This document shows, in pieces, positions 39,788 to 47,599 of a stretch of DNA of 64,000 bases (the stretch's first letter is position 1; every line of letters starts with the position of its first letter). The position numbers were made by a program, and so were the translations under genes. The notes beneath the pieces are model-generated. The model made no database searches and was not told the DNA's origin. It saw nothing but the letters and a program-made list of their open reading frames with translations. Location of the stretch: positions 33,866-97,865 of the forward strand of contig NZ_FOSW01000017.1 of assembly GCF_900114385.1 (NCBI RefSeq). The letters are read 5' to 3'. The DNA comes from Geodermatophilus ruber (GTDB taxonomy: Bacteria > Actinomycetota > Actinomycetes > Mycobacteriales > Geodermatophilaceae).

Positions 39788-40237
39788 GTGAGCCGTTCCC
39801 GTCCCGCCGTGCCGTGGTCGCAGCTGTCGCAGTTCGGGCTGCTGATGCTGCGGGTGCTCGGGGCCGGCCTGCTGGCCGCCACGGCCGGGATCCACCTCTA
39901 CCTCTGGAACGCCGGGTACAGCACGATCGACTGGATCGGGCCGCTGTTCCTGTTCGACGTCATCGCGGCCGTCGTGCTCTGCCTCGCCGTCCTGGCCGTG
40001 CCGCGCCGCTGGCTGCCCCTGGCCGCCGCGCTCGGGGCGCTGCTGCAGGCCGGCACGCTCGCCGCGCTGCTGCTGGCGGTGGCGGTCGGGCTGTTCGGCT
40101 TCGTCGAGGCGACGCAGGCCACGCTGTTCTGGCCGAGCGTGGTGGTGGAGTTGTTCGGCGCGGCGGTGCTGCTCGCGCTCGCCGTCGTCCACCCCGGAGC
40201 CGGGGCGGGGGCCGCACCGGTCCGTCCGGACCGGTGA
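39788..40237 (+). CDS. Four-helix membrane protein in the sigma-factor operon
   Basis: Membrane protein of 149 aa with four hydrophobic segments (about residues 18-38, 45-66, 72-96 and 108-130). The first helix pair, with LLAATAGIHLYLWNAGY, resembles a DoxX-like or DUF-type four-helix bundle, but no family is certain. GGAGGAG lies seven bases before the GTG. Its end overlaps the sigma-factor GTG as GTGA, so it is likely regulated with, or by, that sigma factor. Confidence 0.72.
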   Translation: MSRSRPAVPWSQLSQFGLLMLRVLGAGLLAATAGIHLYLWNAGYSTIDWIGPLFLFDVIAAVVLCLAVLAVPRRWLPLAAALGALLQAGTLAALLLAVAVGLFGFVEATQATLFWPSVVVELFGAAVLLALAVVHPGAGAGAAPVRPDR

Positions 40238-40758
40238 GGGTGCGCGTGGGCGACACCCGGGAGCGGAGCCTGCGCGCCCTCTACGACGCCCACGTCGCGG
40301 CCCTGCTGGCCTACGCGCTGCGGCTCTGCGACGGCGACCGCGCGCGGGCCGAGGACCTGGTCCAGGAGACGCTGGTCCGCGCCTGGCGGCACCTCGACCG
40401 GCTCGAGCCGGCCGCCGCGCCGGTCCGCCCGTGGCTGTTCACCGTCGCCCACCACCTCGCCGTGGACGCGCACCGGGCCCGCCGGGTCCGGCCCGCGGAG
40501 GTCCCCGACGACGGGCTGGAGGCGGTGCCCGGCCTCGACGACCTGGACGGTGCCCTCGACCGGATCATCGTCACCGACGCGCTGGCCTCGCTGTCGGCCG
40601 AGCACCGGGCGGTGATCGTCGAGACCTACTTCCGGGGGCGGTCGGTGGGCGAGGCGGCCGCCGCGCTCGGGATCCCGCCGGGCACGGTGAAGTCACGCAG
40701 CTACTACGCGCTCCGGGCGCTGCGTCTGGCGCTGGCCGAGCGAGGGGTGACGACGTGA
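40234..40758 (+). CDS. ECF-type RNA polymerase sigma factor
   Basis: Extracytoplasmic-function sigma-70 protein of 174 aa. Region 2 is ALYDAHVAALLAYALRLCDG to AEDLVQETLVRAWRHLDRL (the -10 recognition helix), and region 4 is SLSAEHRAVIVETYFRG with the helix-turn-helix AAALGIPPGTVKSRSYYAL. It is followed by an overlapping anti-sigma gene (GTGA), the standard pairing. Target genes probably include this operon. Confidence 0.92.
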   Translation: MRVRVGDTRERSLRALYDAHVAALLAYALRLCDGDRARAEDLVQETLVRAWRHLDRLEPAAAPVRPWLFTVAHHLAVDAHRARRVRPAEVPDDGLEAVPGLDDLDGALDRIIVTDALASLSAEHRAVIVETYFRGRSVGEAAAALGIPPGTVKSRSYYALRALRLALAERGVTT

Positions 40759-41375
40759 GGTGCCCGCAGGTCACCGACCTCGGGGGCTACGTGCTGGACG
40801 GGCTCGAGCCCGACGGGCGGCGCCGGGTGGAGGAGCACCTGCGCGGGTGCGCGGCCTGCCGTCAGGAGCTCGCGGAGCTGTCCGGCCTGCCGAGGCTGCT
40901 GGCGCTGGTGGACCCGGCGGACCTGCGGTCGGCCCCCGTCGCGCCGTCCCCGGACCTGTTCGACCGGGTGGCGGCGGCGACCGGCCCACCGCCCCGGCGC
41001 GCCCGGCTGCTGCCGGCTGCGGCAGCCGTCGTCCTGGCGGTCGGGGGCGCCGCGGCCGGCGTCGCCGTCTGGCCGGAGGGAAGCGAGGCCACCACCGTGA
41101 CAGCCTCCTCGGGGCCGGTGGAGCTGACGGTCACCCTCAGCGGTCGGGGCGACGGCACCGAGCTGGACGTCGACGTCGCCGGGCTCGCCGAGGGCGCTGA
41201 GTGCCGGCTGGTCGTGGTCGACGCGAGCGGCCGGCGGCACCCGGCCGGGGAGTGGGCGGTCGACGCGGCCGGCGGCGGCACCTGGACCGGCTGGACGGCG
41301 GTGGATCCCGGCGCCGTGTCCGACGTCCTGCTGCTCGGCGGGGAGGGGCAGGAGCTGCTGCGGATCGCGCTGTGA
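40755..41375 (+). CDS. Zinc-binding anti-sigma factor, membrane anchored
   Basis: Anti-sigma factor, 206 aa, that would hold the ECF sigma at the membrane. The N-terminal ZAS domain has His28-x3-Cys32-x2-Cys35 (EEHLRGCAACRQEL), so it may be redox- or zinc-responsive. One transmembrane segment lies at about residues 85-106, and the extracytoplasmic part (about 100 residues) is a beta-rich RskA-like domain ending LLGGEGQELLRIAL. Confidence 0.88.
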   Translation: MRCPQVTDLGGYVLDGLEPDGRRRVEEHLRGCAACRQELAELSGLPRLLALVDPADLRSAPVAPSPDLFDRVAAATGPPPRRARLLPAAAAVVLAVGGAAAGVAVWPEGSEATTVTASSGPVELTVTLSGRGDGTELDVDVAGLAEGAECRLVVVDASGRRHPAGEWAVDAAGGGTWTGWTAVDPGAVSDVLLLGGEGQELLRIAL

Positions 41376-41386
41376 GCGTCCCCGGC

Positions 41387-42379
41387 TCAGTCGCCGGTCA
41401 GCAGCAGCACCTTGCCGACGTGCTCGCTCGCGTCGACCACCCGGTGCGCCTCGGCCGCCCGGGCCATCGGCAGCCGGCGGTCGACGATCGGCCGGATGAC
41501 CCCGCGCTCGACGTCCGGCCAGACGTCGTGCCGCACCGCGGCGACGATCTCCGCCTTGCTGCCGGGCCCCGTCGCCGGCCGGGCGCGCAGTGTCGTGGCG
41601 TGCACCGAGCCGCGCTTGCGCATGAGCCCGCCGAGGTCGATCTCGGCCTTGGTGCCGCCCTGCATGCCGATGCAGACCAGCCGGCCCCCGGTGGCCAGCG
41701 CGTCGACGTTGCGGGACAGGTACTTGGCGCCCATGTTGTCGAGGATGACGTCGACGCCGGCGCCGTCGGTCTCCTCCCGCACCCGCTCGACGAAGTCCTC
41801 GTCGTGGTAGTTGATGCCCACGTCGGCGCCGAGCTCCCGGCAGACGTCGAGCTTGGCCTGGGTGCCGGCGGTGGTGAGCACCCGCGCCCCGGCGCGGGCG
41901 GCCAGCTGGATCGCCATGGTGCCGATGCCGCTGGCGCCGCCGTGCACGAGGAAGTTGTCGCCGCGGGTCAGCCCGGCCAGCATGAACACGTTCGACCAGA
42001 CGGTGCAGACCACCTCGGGCAGCGCCGCCGCGGTGGCCAGCTCCACGCCGGCCGGGCGCGGCAGCAGCTGCCCGGCGGGGACGGCGACCCGCTCGGCGTA
42101 ACCCCCACCCGACAGCAGCGCGCACACCTCGTCGCCGACCTTCCAGCCGGTCACGCCCTCGCCGACCTCGCTGATCACCCCGCTGCACTCCAGCCCGAGG
42201 ATCTCGCTGGCCCCGCGCGGCGGCGGGTAGAAGCCGGCGCGCTGCAGCAGGTCGGCCCGGTTGACGGCGGTGGCGACGACGTCGACGAGCACCTCGCCGG
42301 GCGCGGGGTCCGGGTCGGGGACCTCGCCCCAGCCCAGCACCTCAGGTCCACCCGCTCCGTCGAGAGTCACCGCACGCAT
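41387..42379 (-). CDS. NAD(P)H:quinone oxidoreductase (zeta-crystallin type)
   Basis: Zinc-free medium-chain reductase of 330 aa. Signatures: the NRADLLQRAGFYPPP region near residue 40, the cofactor turn HGGASGIGTMAIQLA, and VDVILDNMGAKYL. No zinc Cys sets are visible. It fits the PIG3/quinone oxidoreductase subfamily acting on quinones or enones. ATG 42379 sits seven bases from TAGGGT (42392-42387), a leaderless promoter. It is convergent with the anti-sigma gene. Confidence 0.88.
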   Translation of the reverse strand: MRAVTLDGAGGPEVLGWGEVPDPDPAPGEVLVDVVATAVNRADLLQRAGFYPPPRGASEILGLECSGVISEVGEGVTGWKVGDEVCALLSGGGYAERVAVPAGQLLPRPAGVELATAAALPEVVCTVWSNVFMLAGLTRGDNFLVHGGASGIGTMAIQLAARAGARVLTTAGTQAKLDVCRELGADVGINYHDEDFVERVREETDGAGVDVILDNMGAKYLSRNVDALATGGRLVCIGMQGGTKAEIDLGGLMRKRGSVHATTLRARPATGPGSKAEIVAAVRHDVWPDVERGVIRPIVDRRLPMARAAEAHRVVDASEHVGKVLLLTGD

Positions 42380-42404
42380 GGCCCCGACCCTAGAAGGACC
42401 CCGT

Positions 42405-42497
42405 CCTCCTCACCGCTCGCAGGCTCGCGGCGAGCCTCTGGACGGGGCCGGCCTCCTCACCGCTGGCAGGCTCGCGGCGAGCCTCTGGACGGGCCGG
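42405..42497 (+). repeat. Tandem 47-bp direct repeat (about two copies) with internal hairpins
   Basis: A 47-base unit starting CCTCCTCACCGCT at 42405 is repeated at 42452, with one substitution and one deletion in the second copy. Each copy holds AGGCTCGC GGCGAGCCT, a near-perfect hairpin. The array fills most of the 138-base gap between the acyl-CoA ligase stop and the quinone reductase start. Confidence 0.8.
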
Positions 42498-42517
42498 CCC
42501 GAGAAGTGCCGGCGACC

Positions 42518-44110
42518 TCACTTCGCGGCCCGGAGGTCCTTGCGCAGGATCTTGCCCGCCGCGGACTTGGGCACCTGCTCGATGAACTCGACGAGCCGGA
42601 CCTTCTTGTGCGGCGCCACCTTGCCGGCCATGTACTCCATGACCGCCTCCTCGGTGACCCCCGAGCCGGGCGCGCGGACGACGAACGCCTTGGGCAGCTC
42701 CTCGCCGCTCTCCTCGTCCAGGACGCCGATGACCGCGGCGTCGGCGATCTCCGGGTGGCCGATCAGCACGGCCTCCAGCTCGGCCGGGGCCACCTGGTAG
42801 CCCTTGTACTTGATCAGCTCCTTGACCCGGTCGACCACGGTGTACGCGCCCCGCTCGTCGACGATCGCCACGTCGCCGGTGTGCAGCCAGCCGTCGGTGT
42901 CGAGGGTGTCGGCGGTGGCCTGCGGGTTGTTCAGGTAGCCCTTCATCACCTGCGGCCCGCGCACCCACAGCTCGCCGCGCTCGCCCGGGGCGGCGTCCTC
43001 GCCGGTCGCCGGGTCGACCAGCCGGCACTCGGTGTTGGGGACGGCGAAGCCGACCGAGCCCTTGGGCACGTCGAACCCGGCCGGCTCCGAGCCCGGGTCC
43101 GGGGTGGTGTGGGAGACCGGCGACAGCTCGGTCATCCCGTACCCCTGCGCCACCGTGACGCCGGAGTCGGCGCCCTTGCGCAGCCGCTGCTCGGCGGCCA
43201 GCGCCAGCTGCTCGTCCAGCGGGGCGGCGCCGGACAGGACCGAGGTGAGCGAGGAGAGGTCGTACTGGTCGACCAGCGGGTGCTTGGCCAACGCCAGCAC
43301 GATCGGCGGCGCGACGAACGCACGGGTGATCCTGTGCTCCTGGATCGTGCGCAGGAAGCCCTCGAGGTCGAAGCGCGGCAGGGTCACCACCGCACCGCCC
43401 CAGGCCAGGCCCTGGTTCATCAGCACGGTCAGCCCGTAGATGTGGAAGAACGGCAGCACGGCGATGATCCGCTCGTCCTCGCCCAGCCGGATCAGCGGCC
43501 GGCACTGCGCGACGTTGGCCACCAGGTTGCGGTGGGTCAGCATGACGCCCTTGGGCAGGCCGGTGGTGCCGCTGGAGTAGGGCAGCGTGACCAGGTCGGT
43601 GGCCGGGTCGATGTCGACCTGCACCGGGGGCGCGGCGGCATCCAGCAGGTCGAACAGGTTGGCGTGCCCCTCCGCGCCGTCGAGCACGATCACCTCGTCG
43701 ACCGGGGTCTGCTGCACGGCCGCGCCCGCGCGGTCCATGAACAGCGAGATCGTGATGAGGACCTTCGCGCCGGAGTCCTTGAGCTGGTAGGCGATCTCGT
43801 CGGGCGTGTAGAGCGAGTTGATCGGGCTCATCACGCAGCCGGCCGCCGCGATCCCGTGGAACACCACCGGGAACCACGGCGTGTTCGGGCAGAAGACGGC
43901 GACGACGTCCCCCTTGCGCAGGCCGCGGGCGTGCAGGTTGGCCGCCACCCGGTCCACGTGGGCGGCGAGCTGGCCGTGGGTGATCACGTCGCCCTTGAGG
44001 CCGTCGATCAGCGCGGGGGCGTCGGGCTTGGCCCTCCCCGCGGCGAGGACGAATTCGGGCACCGAGAGGTCGGGGATCTCGACATCGGGAAACGGGCTGG
44101 CCAGGGCCAC
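42518..44110 (-). CDS. AMP-binding acyl/aryl-CoA ligase
   Basis: Two-step adenylate-forming CoA ligase, 530 aa, of the 4-coumarate-CoA/medium-chain acyl-CoA ligase group. The P-loop is LPYSSGTTGLPKGVMLTHRN, the adenine motif YGMTELSP, the hinge DRVKELIKYKGYQV, and the catalytic Lys occurs in SAAGKILRKDLR. A PaaI-type thioesterase gene on the same strand lies beyond an inserted element; before the insertion they may have formed a unit. Substrate not determined. Confidence 0.9.
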   Translation of the reverse strand: MALASPFPDVEIPDLSVPEFVLAAGRAKPDAPALIDGLKGDVITHGQLAAHVDRVAANLHARGLRKGDVVAVFCPNTPWFPVVFHGIAAAGCVMSPINSLYTPDEIAYQLKDSGAKVLITISLFMDRAGAAVQQTPVDEVIVLDGAEGHANLFDLLDAAAPPVQVDIDPATDLVTLPYSSGTTGLPKGVMLTHRNLVANVAQCRPLIRLGEDERIIAVLPFFHIYGLTVLMNQGLAWGGAVVTLPRFDLEGFLRTIQEHRITRAFVAPPIVLALAKHPLVDQYDLSSLTSVLSGAAPLDEQLALAAEQRLRKGADSGVTVAQGYGMTELSPVSHTTPDPGSEPAGFDVPKGSVGFAVPNTECRLVDPATGEDAAPGERGELWVRGPQVMKGYLNNPQATADTLDTDGWLHTGDVAIVDERGAYTVVDRVKELIKYKGYQVAPAELEAVLIGHPEIADAAVIGVLDEESGEELPKAFVVRAPGSGVTEEAVMEYMAGKVAPHKKVRLVEFIEQVPKSAAGKILRKDLRAAK

Positions 44111-44232
44111 GGCGAACTCCTTCTCGGTTCCGGTGTGGCGCCAGTCTCACATCCGCAGTGATCTGGGCCACGAGCGGCTTCCGGTGAGTTCGCCCGACCG
44201 CGTGCAGGCCGACCCCGGCTCAGCGCGGCACA

Positions 44233-44254
44233 CCCTTACGGTGAGAGTGTGATG
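44233..44254 (+). repeat. Left inverted terminal repeat of the TnpB element
   Basis: 22 bases starting CCCTTACGGTGAG, inverted copy at 45024-45045 with one difference. Confidence 0.75.
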
Positions 44255-44972
44255 CGGGTTCCCTGAAACTGTCCGGCCCGAGTTGCCGGCGTCGCGGGCG
44301 CTTCGCGACCGGCTGCGGCAGGTCAAGCACTTGCAGCGGACCGTGTCCCGGGCGCGCAAGGGGTCGGCGAACCGGCGGCGCGCGGTGGCTCGGCTGGGCC
44401 GGGCGCACGCCCGCGTCGCCGCGGTCCGCGCGGATGCGCTGCACGGCTTCACCGCGCGGCTCGCCCGCGCCTACGGCGTCGTGGTCGTCGAGGATCTCGC
44501 CACGGCCAACCTTATGGCCAACCGGGCACTCGCGGCCGCGATCGGCGATCAAGGCTGGGCCGAACTCGCCCGGCAGTTGCCGTACAAGACGGCCCGCTCC
44601 GGCGGGCAGTGCATCGTCGCGGACCGCTGGTTCGCGTCCTCCAAGACATGCTCGGCGTGTGGTGCGGTGAGACCCAAGCTCACCCTCGCCGAGCGCACCT
44701 ACCGCTGCGACAACGACGCCTGCGGCCACGTGGCCGACCGGGACGCCAACGCAGCAGCCAACCTCGCCGCCTGGGGCGAGCACACGCTCGGGCTGTGTCC
44801 TTGTGCGCAGAGCCCGTGCGTGACCCAGGTCGGGGACCGCCACCCGGGCGGCCCGTCAGCCGAATCTGTTCGGCATGCCTGTGGAGGGTGGGTGTCAGCC
44901 GCAGCCGTCCCGGCCGCGACGGTGCTGCCCGGTGAAGTAGGAACCAGCCGGCCACGCTTCGGCGTGGCGTAA
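44253..44972 (+). pseudogene. tnpB: TnpB (RNA-guided nuclease family), N-terminally truncated
   Basis: About 240 codons encoding the C-terminal half of TnpB. Preserved: the helical region QHLQRTVSRARKGSANRR-like (KHLQRTVSRARKG), the RuvC-II strand VVVVEDLATANL with Glu, the zinc ribbon CSACGAVRPKL...CDNDACG, and the RuvC-III Asp in HVADRDANAAANLAAW. Missing: the whole N-terminal half with the RuvC-I Asp, so nuclease activity is not expected. The frame has no ATG near its start (first usable start is TTG 44283) and begins within the left inverted end. A ~60-residue low-complexity tail overlaps the structured 3' end of the element. Confidence 0.82.
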
Positions 44973-45031
44973 GCACTGGACGCCCCGGACAGGGGCGCTT
45001 ACGGGATGGGTGTGATGGGCAACCATCACAC
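44952..45031 (+). ncRNA. Hairpin-rich 3' end, candidate omega (guide scaffold) RNA remnant
   Basis: Three adjacent hairpins at and beyond the tnpB stop: CCACGC-TTCG-GCGTGG (44952-44967, UUCG tetraloop); a nested stem CGTAAGC/GCTTACG (44968-44974 with 44997-45003) enclosing CGCCCC/GGGGCG; and GTGTGATGG/CCATCACAC (45010-45018 with 45023-45031). TnpB omega RNAs are made from exactly this place, tnpB's 3' end up to the right element border, so this is a candidate scaffold. Expression is not shown. Confidence 0.45.
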
Positions 45032-45045
45032 TTTCACCGTAAGGG
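45024..45045 (-). repeat. Right inverted terminal repeat of the TnpB element
   Basis: Reverse complement reads CCCTTACGGTGAAAGTGTGA..., 21 of 22 identical to 44233-44254. It also encodes the last codons and TGA of the minus-strand thioesterase gene. Confidence 0.75.
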
Positions 45046-45468
45046 GGGGCGCGGCCAGAGCACCGACTGGGTGCAGCGGAACAGCGCGATCGTCTTCCCC
45101 GAGTCGGCCTGCACGACGGCGTCCCAGACCTGCGTCGTCCGCCCGGCGTGGACGTTGGTGGCCACGGTGCTGATCCGGCCCTCCCGCGCGGTGCCCAGGA
45201 AGTTGCTCTTCAGCTCGATCGTGGTGAAGCCGGCTGACCCCTCGGGCAGCAGGGCCCGCGTGGCCAGACCGCAGGAGGTGTCGGCCAGCCCGACCACGGT
45301 CGCGGCGTGCAGGTAGCCGTTGGGCGCCAGCAGCTCCGGCCGGACCTCGAGCGCCGCCTCCAGCCGCCCGGGCTCGTGGGCGGTGATCGTCAGGCCCAGC
45401 AGCCCCGGGAGGGTGCCCGGGAGCAGGGCGTTGAGCTCGTCGGCGGTGCGGAACCCGGTGGCGGCCAT
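45034..45468 (-). CDS. PaaI-type hotdog thioesterase
   Basis: Thioesterase of 144 aa hydrolysing acyl- or aryl-CoA. The hotdog helix and catalytic region are LLAPNGYLHAATVVGLADTS and the strand ends with FTTIELKSNFLGTAREG. The last three codons and TGA lie inside the inverted end of the TnpB element (PLR-stop), so the original C-terminus was probably replaced, though the fold is complete. ATG 45468 is seven bases from TAGGTT (45481-45476), a leaderless start. Confidence 0.87.
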   Translation of the reverse strand: MAATGFRTADELNALLPGTLPGLLGLTITAHEPGRLEAALEVRPELLAPNGYLHAATVVGLADTSCGLATRALLPEGSAGFTTIELKSNFLGTAREGRISTVATNVHAGRTTQVWDAVVQADSGKTIALFRCTQSVLWPRPPLR

Positions 45469-45540
45469 GCGTCGGAACCTAGTGGCCGCCTTCCTCGGGT
45501 CCCTCCGGTGGGGAGGGAGGCGACCCCACGGTGCGGGCCG

Positions 45541-45924
45541 TCATCCGGCGGCGGACTCCCACAGGCCGACGACGTTGCCCTCGGTGTCCCGCAGGTACGC
45601 GGTGAACCCCATCGCGCCCACCGGCTGCTTGCCCAGCACGGTCGCCCCGCCCAGCTCGGCGACCCGCTCCAGCGCGACGTCGATGCTCTCCACCTCGACG
45701 ACCACGAGGGGTGCGGCCGCGGGGCCGTCCCGGCGGGGCAGCAGCCCGCCGTTGATGAACCCGGGCTCGGCCGGCCCCTGCTGGCCGCTGGGGCCGGTGG
45801 TGACGAGCGTGTAGGACATCTCCGGCATCTGCTGCACCTGCCAGCCGAAGGCCTCCTTGTAGAAGCTGCGCGCGCGGTCCCCGTCGTCGACGGGGATCTC
45901 GAAGTGCACGACCCGGCCGCTCAT
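45541..45924 (-). CDS. Glyoxalase/VOC-superfamily protein
   Basis: VOC-fold protein, 127 aa, made of two beta-alpha-beta-beta-beta halves: VVHFEIPVDDGDRARSFYKEAFGWQV at the start (metal-type His in HFEI) and FTAYLRDTEGNVVGLWE at the end with the family Glu. Function unknown; many such proteins bind small hydrophobic molecules. ATG 45924 is preferred to a GTG at 45933 because GGAGG is properly spaced only for the ATG. Confidence 0.83.
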   Translation of the reverse strand: MSGRVVHFEIPVDDGDRARSFYKEAFGWQVQQMPEMSYTLVTTGPSGQQGPAEPGFINGGLLPRRDGPAAAPLVVVEVESIDVALERVAELGGATVLGKQPVGAMGFTAYLRDTEGNVVGLWESAAG

Positions 45925-46087
45925 CTGGGGCACCTCCCGGTTCGGCGGGCTCCTCGGCGGTCGAGGCTAGGCCCGGGGCGGAGATCGGGACAGGACCTCC
46001 GGTGCGGAGTGGCCGCCGCCGGGATTCCGGCCCGATCCGGGCCCTTCGACCTTGGCGGAACGGATCCGGCCGGTCGACGCTGGAGTC

Positions 46088-46582
46088 ATGACGTCGGCTC
46101 CCGCCGCTTCCCCAGCCGGCAGCCCGCCCGAACCCCCCGTGACCCAGACCCCCGAGACCTCGCACGCGGACGGCATCGCGCCGCTGTACCTCGACACCCT
46201 CGTGCCACGCCGGGAACATCCCCGGCTGCTGGTGCTGGTCGATCCCACCGCTCCCGTCCAGCCCGAGCTGGTCTGGGCGCTGCAGGAGGCCGCCCGTCGC
46301 GAGGCGACCGTCCTCGCCGTCGCCCTGCTCGACAGCGGCGCCCGGGAGGACCGCCGCATCCGGACACTCGTCGCCCTCGACGCCCAGCTGCTGCGCGCCG
46401 TCGGGCAGACCGGCGTCCACGGCCGCAGCCGCACCGCCCTGGTCGACCCGCTGGTCTTCGAGGCCATGGCCGCCACCGCGCGCGGCGGCGACCTGGTCGT
46501 CGTCCGGCCGCACAGCAAGACCGTGCTGCGCCCCGCGGTGCCCCGCAGCACGGTCCGGCGCCCGGTCCGGACCGCCGGCTGA
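46088..46582 (+). CDS. Hypothetical protein, possible alpha/beta nucleotide-type fold
   Basis: A 164-aa protein that I do not recognise. After a Pro/Thr/Ser-rich N-terminus of about 40 residues come hydrophobic strands alternating with helices (HPRLLVLVDPTAPV, ATVLAVALLDS, GDLVVVRPHSKTVL), loosely like universal-stress or actinobacterial DUF proteins. The C-terminus is Arg/Pro-rich. ATG 46088 follows GGAG at short spacing; an in-frame ATG lies 36 bases upstream. Confidence 0.6.
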   Translation: MTSAPAASPAGSPPEPPVTQTPETSHADGIAPLYLDTLVPRREHPRLLVLVDPTAPVQPELVWALQEAARREATVLAVALLDSGAREDRRIRTLVALDAQLLRAVGQTGVHGRSRTALVDPLVFEAMAATARGGDLVVVRPHSKTVLRPAVPRSTVRRPVRTAG

Positions 46583-46608
46583 CCTCCGCGCGTCCCCCGC
46601 GGCCGGGC

Positions 46609-47469
46609 TCAGGCCAGGCCGCGGGTGGTGCGCAGCGGCGGCCGGTCGCCGCGGATCGAGGCCACCATGTCCAGCGTCTGCCGGGTGGCGGCCACGTCGT
46701 GCGCCCGGAACACCGTCGCCCCCAGCCAGGCGCTCACCGCCGTGGCCGCCAGCGTGCCGGTGAGCCGCTGCTCGAGCGGGACGTCCAGCGTCTCCCCGAC
46801 GAAGTCCTTGTTCGACAGCGCCACCAGCACCGGCCAGCCGGTGGCCACCAGCTCGCCCAGGCGCCGGGTGGCCTCCAGCGAGTGCCGGGTGTTCTTGCCG
46901 AAGTCGTGCCCGGGATCGATGAGCACCCGCTCGCGGTCCACCCCGGCCGCGACCGCGGCCTCGGCCAGCGCCGTCGTCCGGCTCAGGACGTCGGCCACGA
47001 CGTCGTCGTAGGTGATCCGGTGCGGCCGGGTGCGCGGCGGGAGGCCGCCGGCGTGCGTGCAGACGAGCCCCGCGCCCGCCTCGGCGGTCACCTCGGCCAG
47101 CTTCGGGTCCACGCCGCCCCAGGCGTCGTTGACGACGTCGGCGCCGGCGGCCAGCGCCTCCCGGGCGACCTCTGCGCGCCACGTGTCGATCGAGATGGGC
47201 AGCGTCGGGTGCGCGGCGCGGATCGCGGCGACAAGATCGACCGTGCGGCGGATCTCCTCGGCGGCGTCGACCTCCTCACCGGGGGCGGCCTTCACCCCGC
47301 CGACGTCCACCATGTCCGCGCCCTCGGCGACCACCCGGTCCACCCGCTCGACGGCGGCGGCCAGCTCGTAGGTGGCGCCCCGGTCGTAGAAGGAGTCGGG
47401 GGTGCGGTTGACGATCGCCATGACGACCAGCCGGCCGGCCGGCACCTCGAGGGCCCCCAGTCGCAGCAC
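46609..47469 (-). CDS. folP2: Dihydropteroate synthase-like protein FolP2
   Basis: TIM-barrel protein of 286 aa matching the mycobacterial FolP2 group. Recognisable are VMAIVNRTPDSFYDRGATY, GADMVDVGGVKAAPGEEVD, SIDTWRAEVAREALAAGADV, VNDAWGGVDP and IDPGHDFGKNT. FolP2 differs from true DHPS (FolP1) at several pterin/pABA residues and its catalytic role is uncertain. The start is unclear: GTG 47469 is chosen; a TTG at 47481 would add four residues. Confidence 0.88.
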   Translation of the reverse strand: MLRLGALEVPAGRLVVMAIVNRTPDSFYDRGATYELAAAVERVDRVVAEGADMVDVGGVKAAPGEEVDAAEEIRRTVDLVAAIRAAHPTLPISIDTWRAEVAREALAAGADVVNDAWGGVDPKLAEVTAEAGAGLVCTHAGGLPPRTRPHRITYDDVVADVLSRTTALAEAAVAAGVDRERVLIDPGHDFGKNTRHSLEATRRLGELVATGWPVLVALSNKDFVGETLDVPLEQRLTGTLAATAVSAWLGATVFRAHDVAATRQTLDMVASIRGDRPPLRTTRGLA

Positions 47470-47599
47470 GCCGTCACCCAACCAGACGGCGAAGCGGCCC
47501 GTCTCGGCCCGTCCCGAACCGGGCCCCCTGCAGGGCCCGCCGCGGCCCCGTCCCGGCTCCCCCCGGAGCCGGCGAACGGTGGGGAGGACGGGGCCTCGT

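Larger units (their letters stand above)
44233..45045 (+). mobile_element. TnpB-bearing element with 22-bp inverted ends
   Basis: An 813-base element between the acyl-CoA ligase start and the end of the thioesterase gene. Its ends, 44233-44254 and 45024-45045, are inverted repeats matching at 21 of 22 positions (CCCTTACGGTGAGAGTGTGA with a G/A difference at position 13). The only gene inside is a 5'-truncated tnpB. IS200/IS605 elements normally lack inverted ends, so the element is either a deletion derivative bounded by another element's ends or a mobilisable composite. No target duplication is evident. The right end supplies the stop codon of the thioesterase gene. Confidence 0.7.

Noticed and set aside
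44253..44972. Functional TnpB nuclease or repurposed TnpB repressor
   Set aside because: The whole N-terminal half, including the RuvC-I Asp and the RNA/DNA-binding part, is absent, so decay is more likely.
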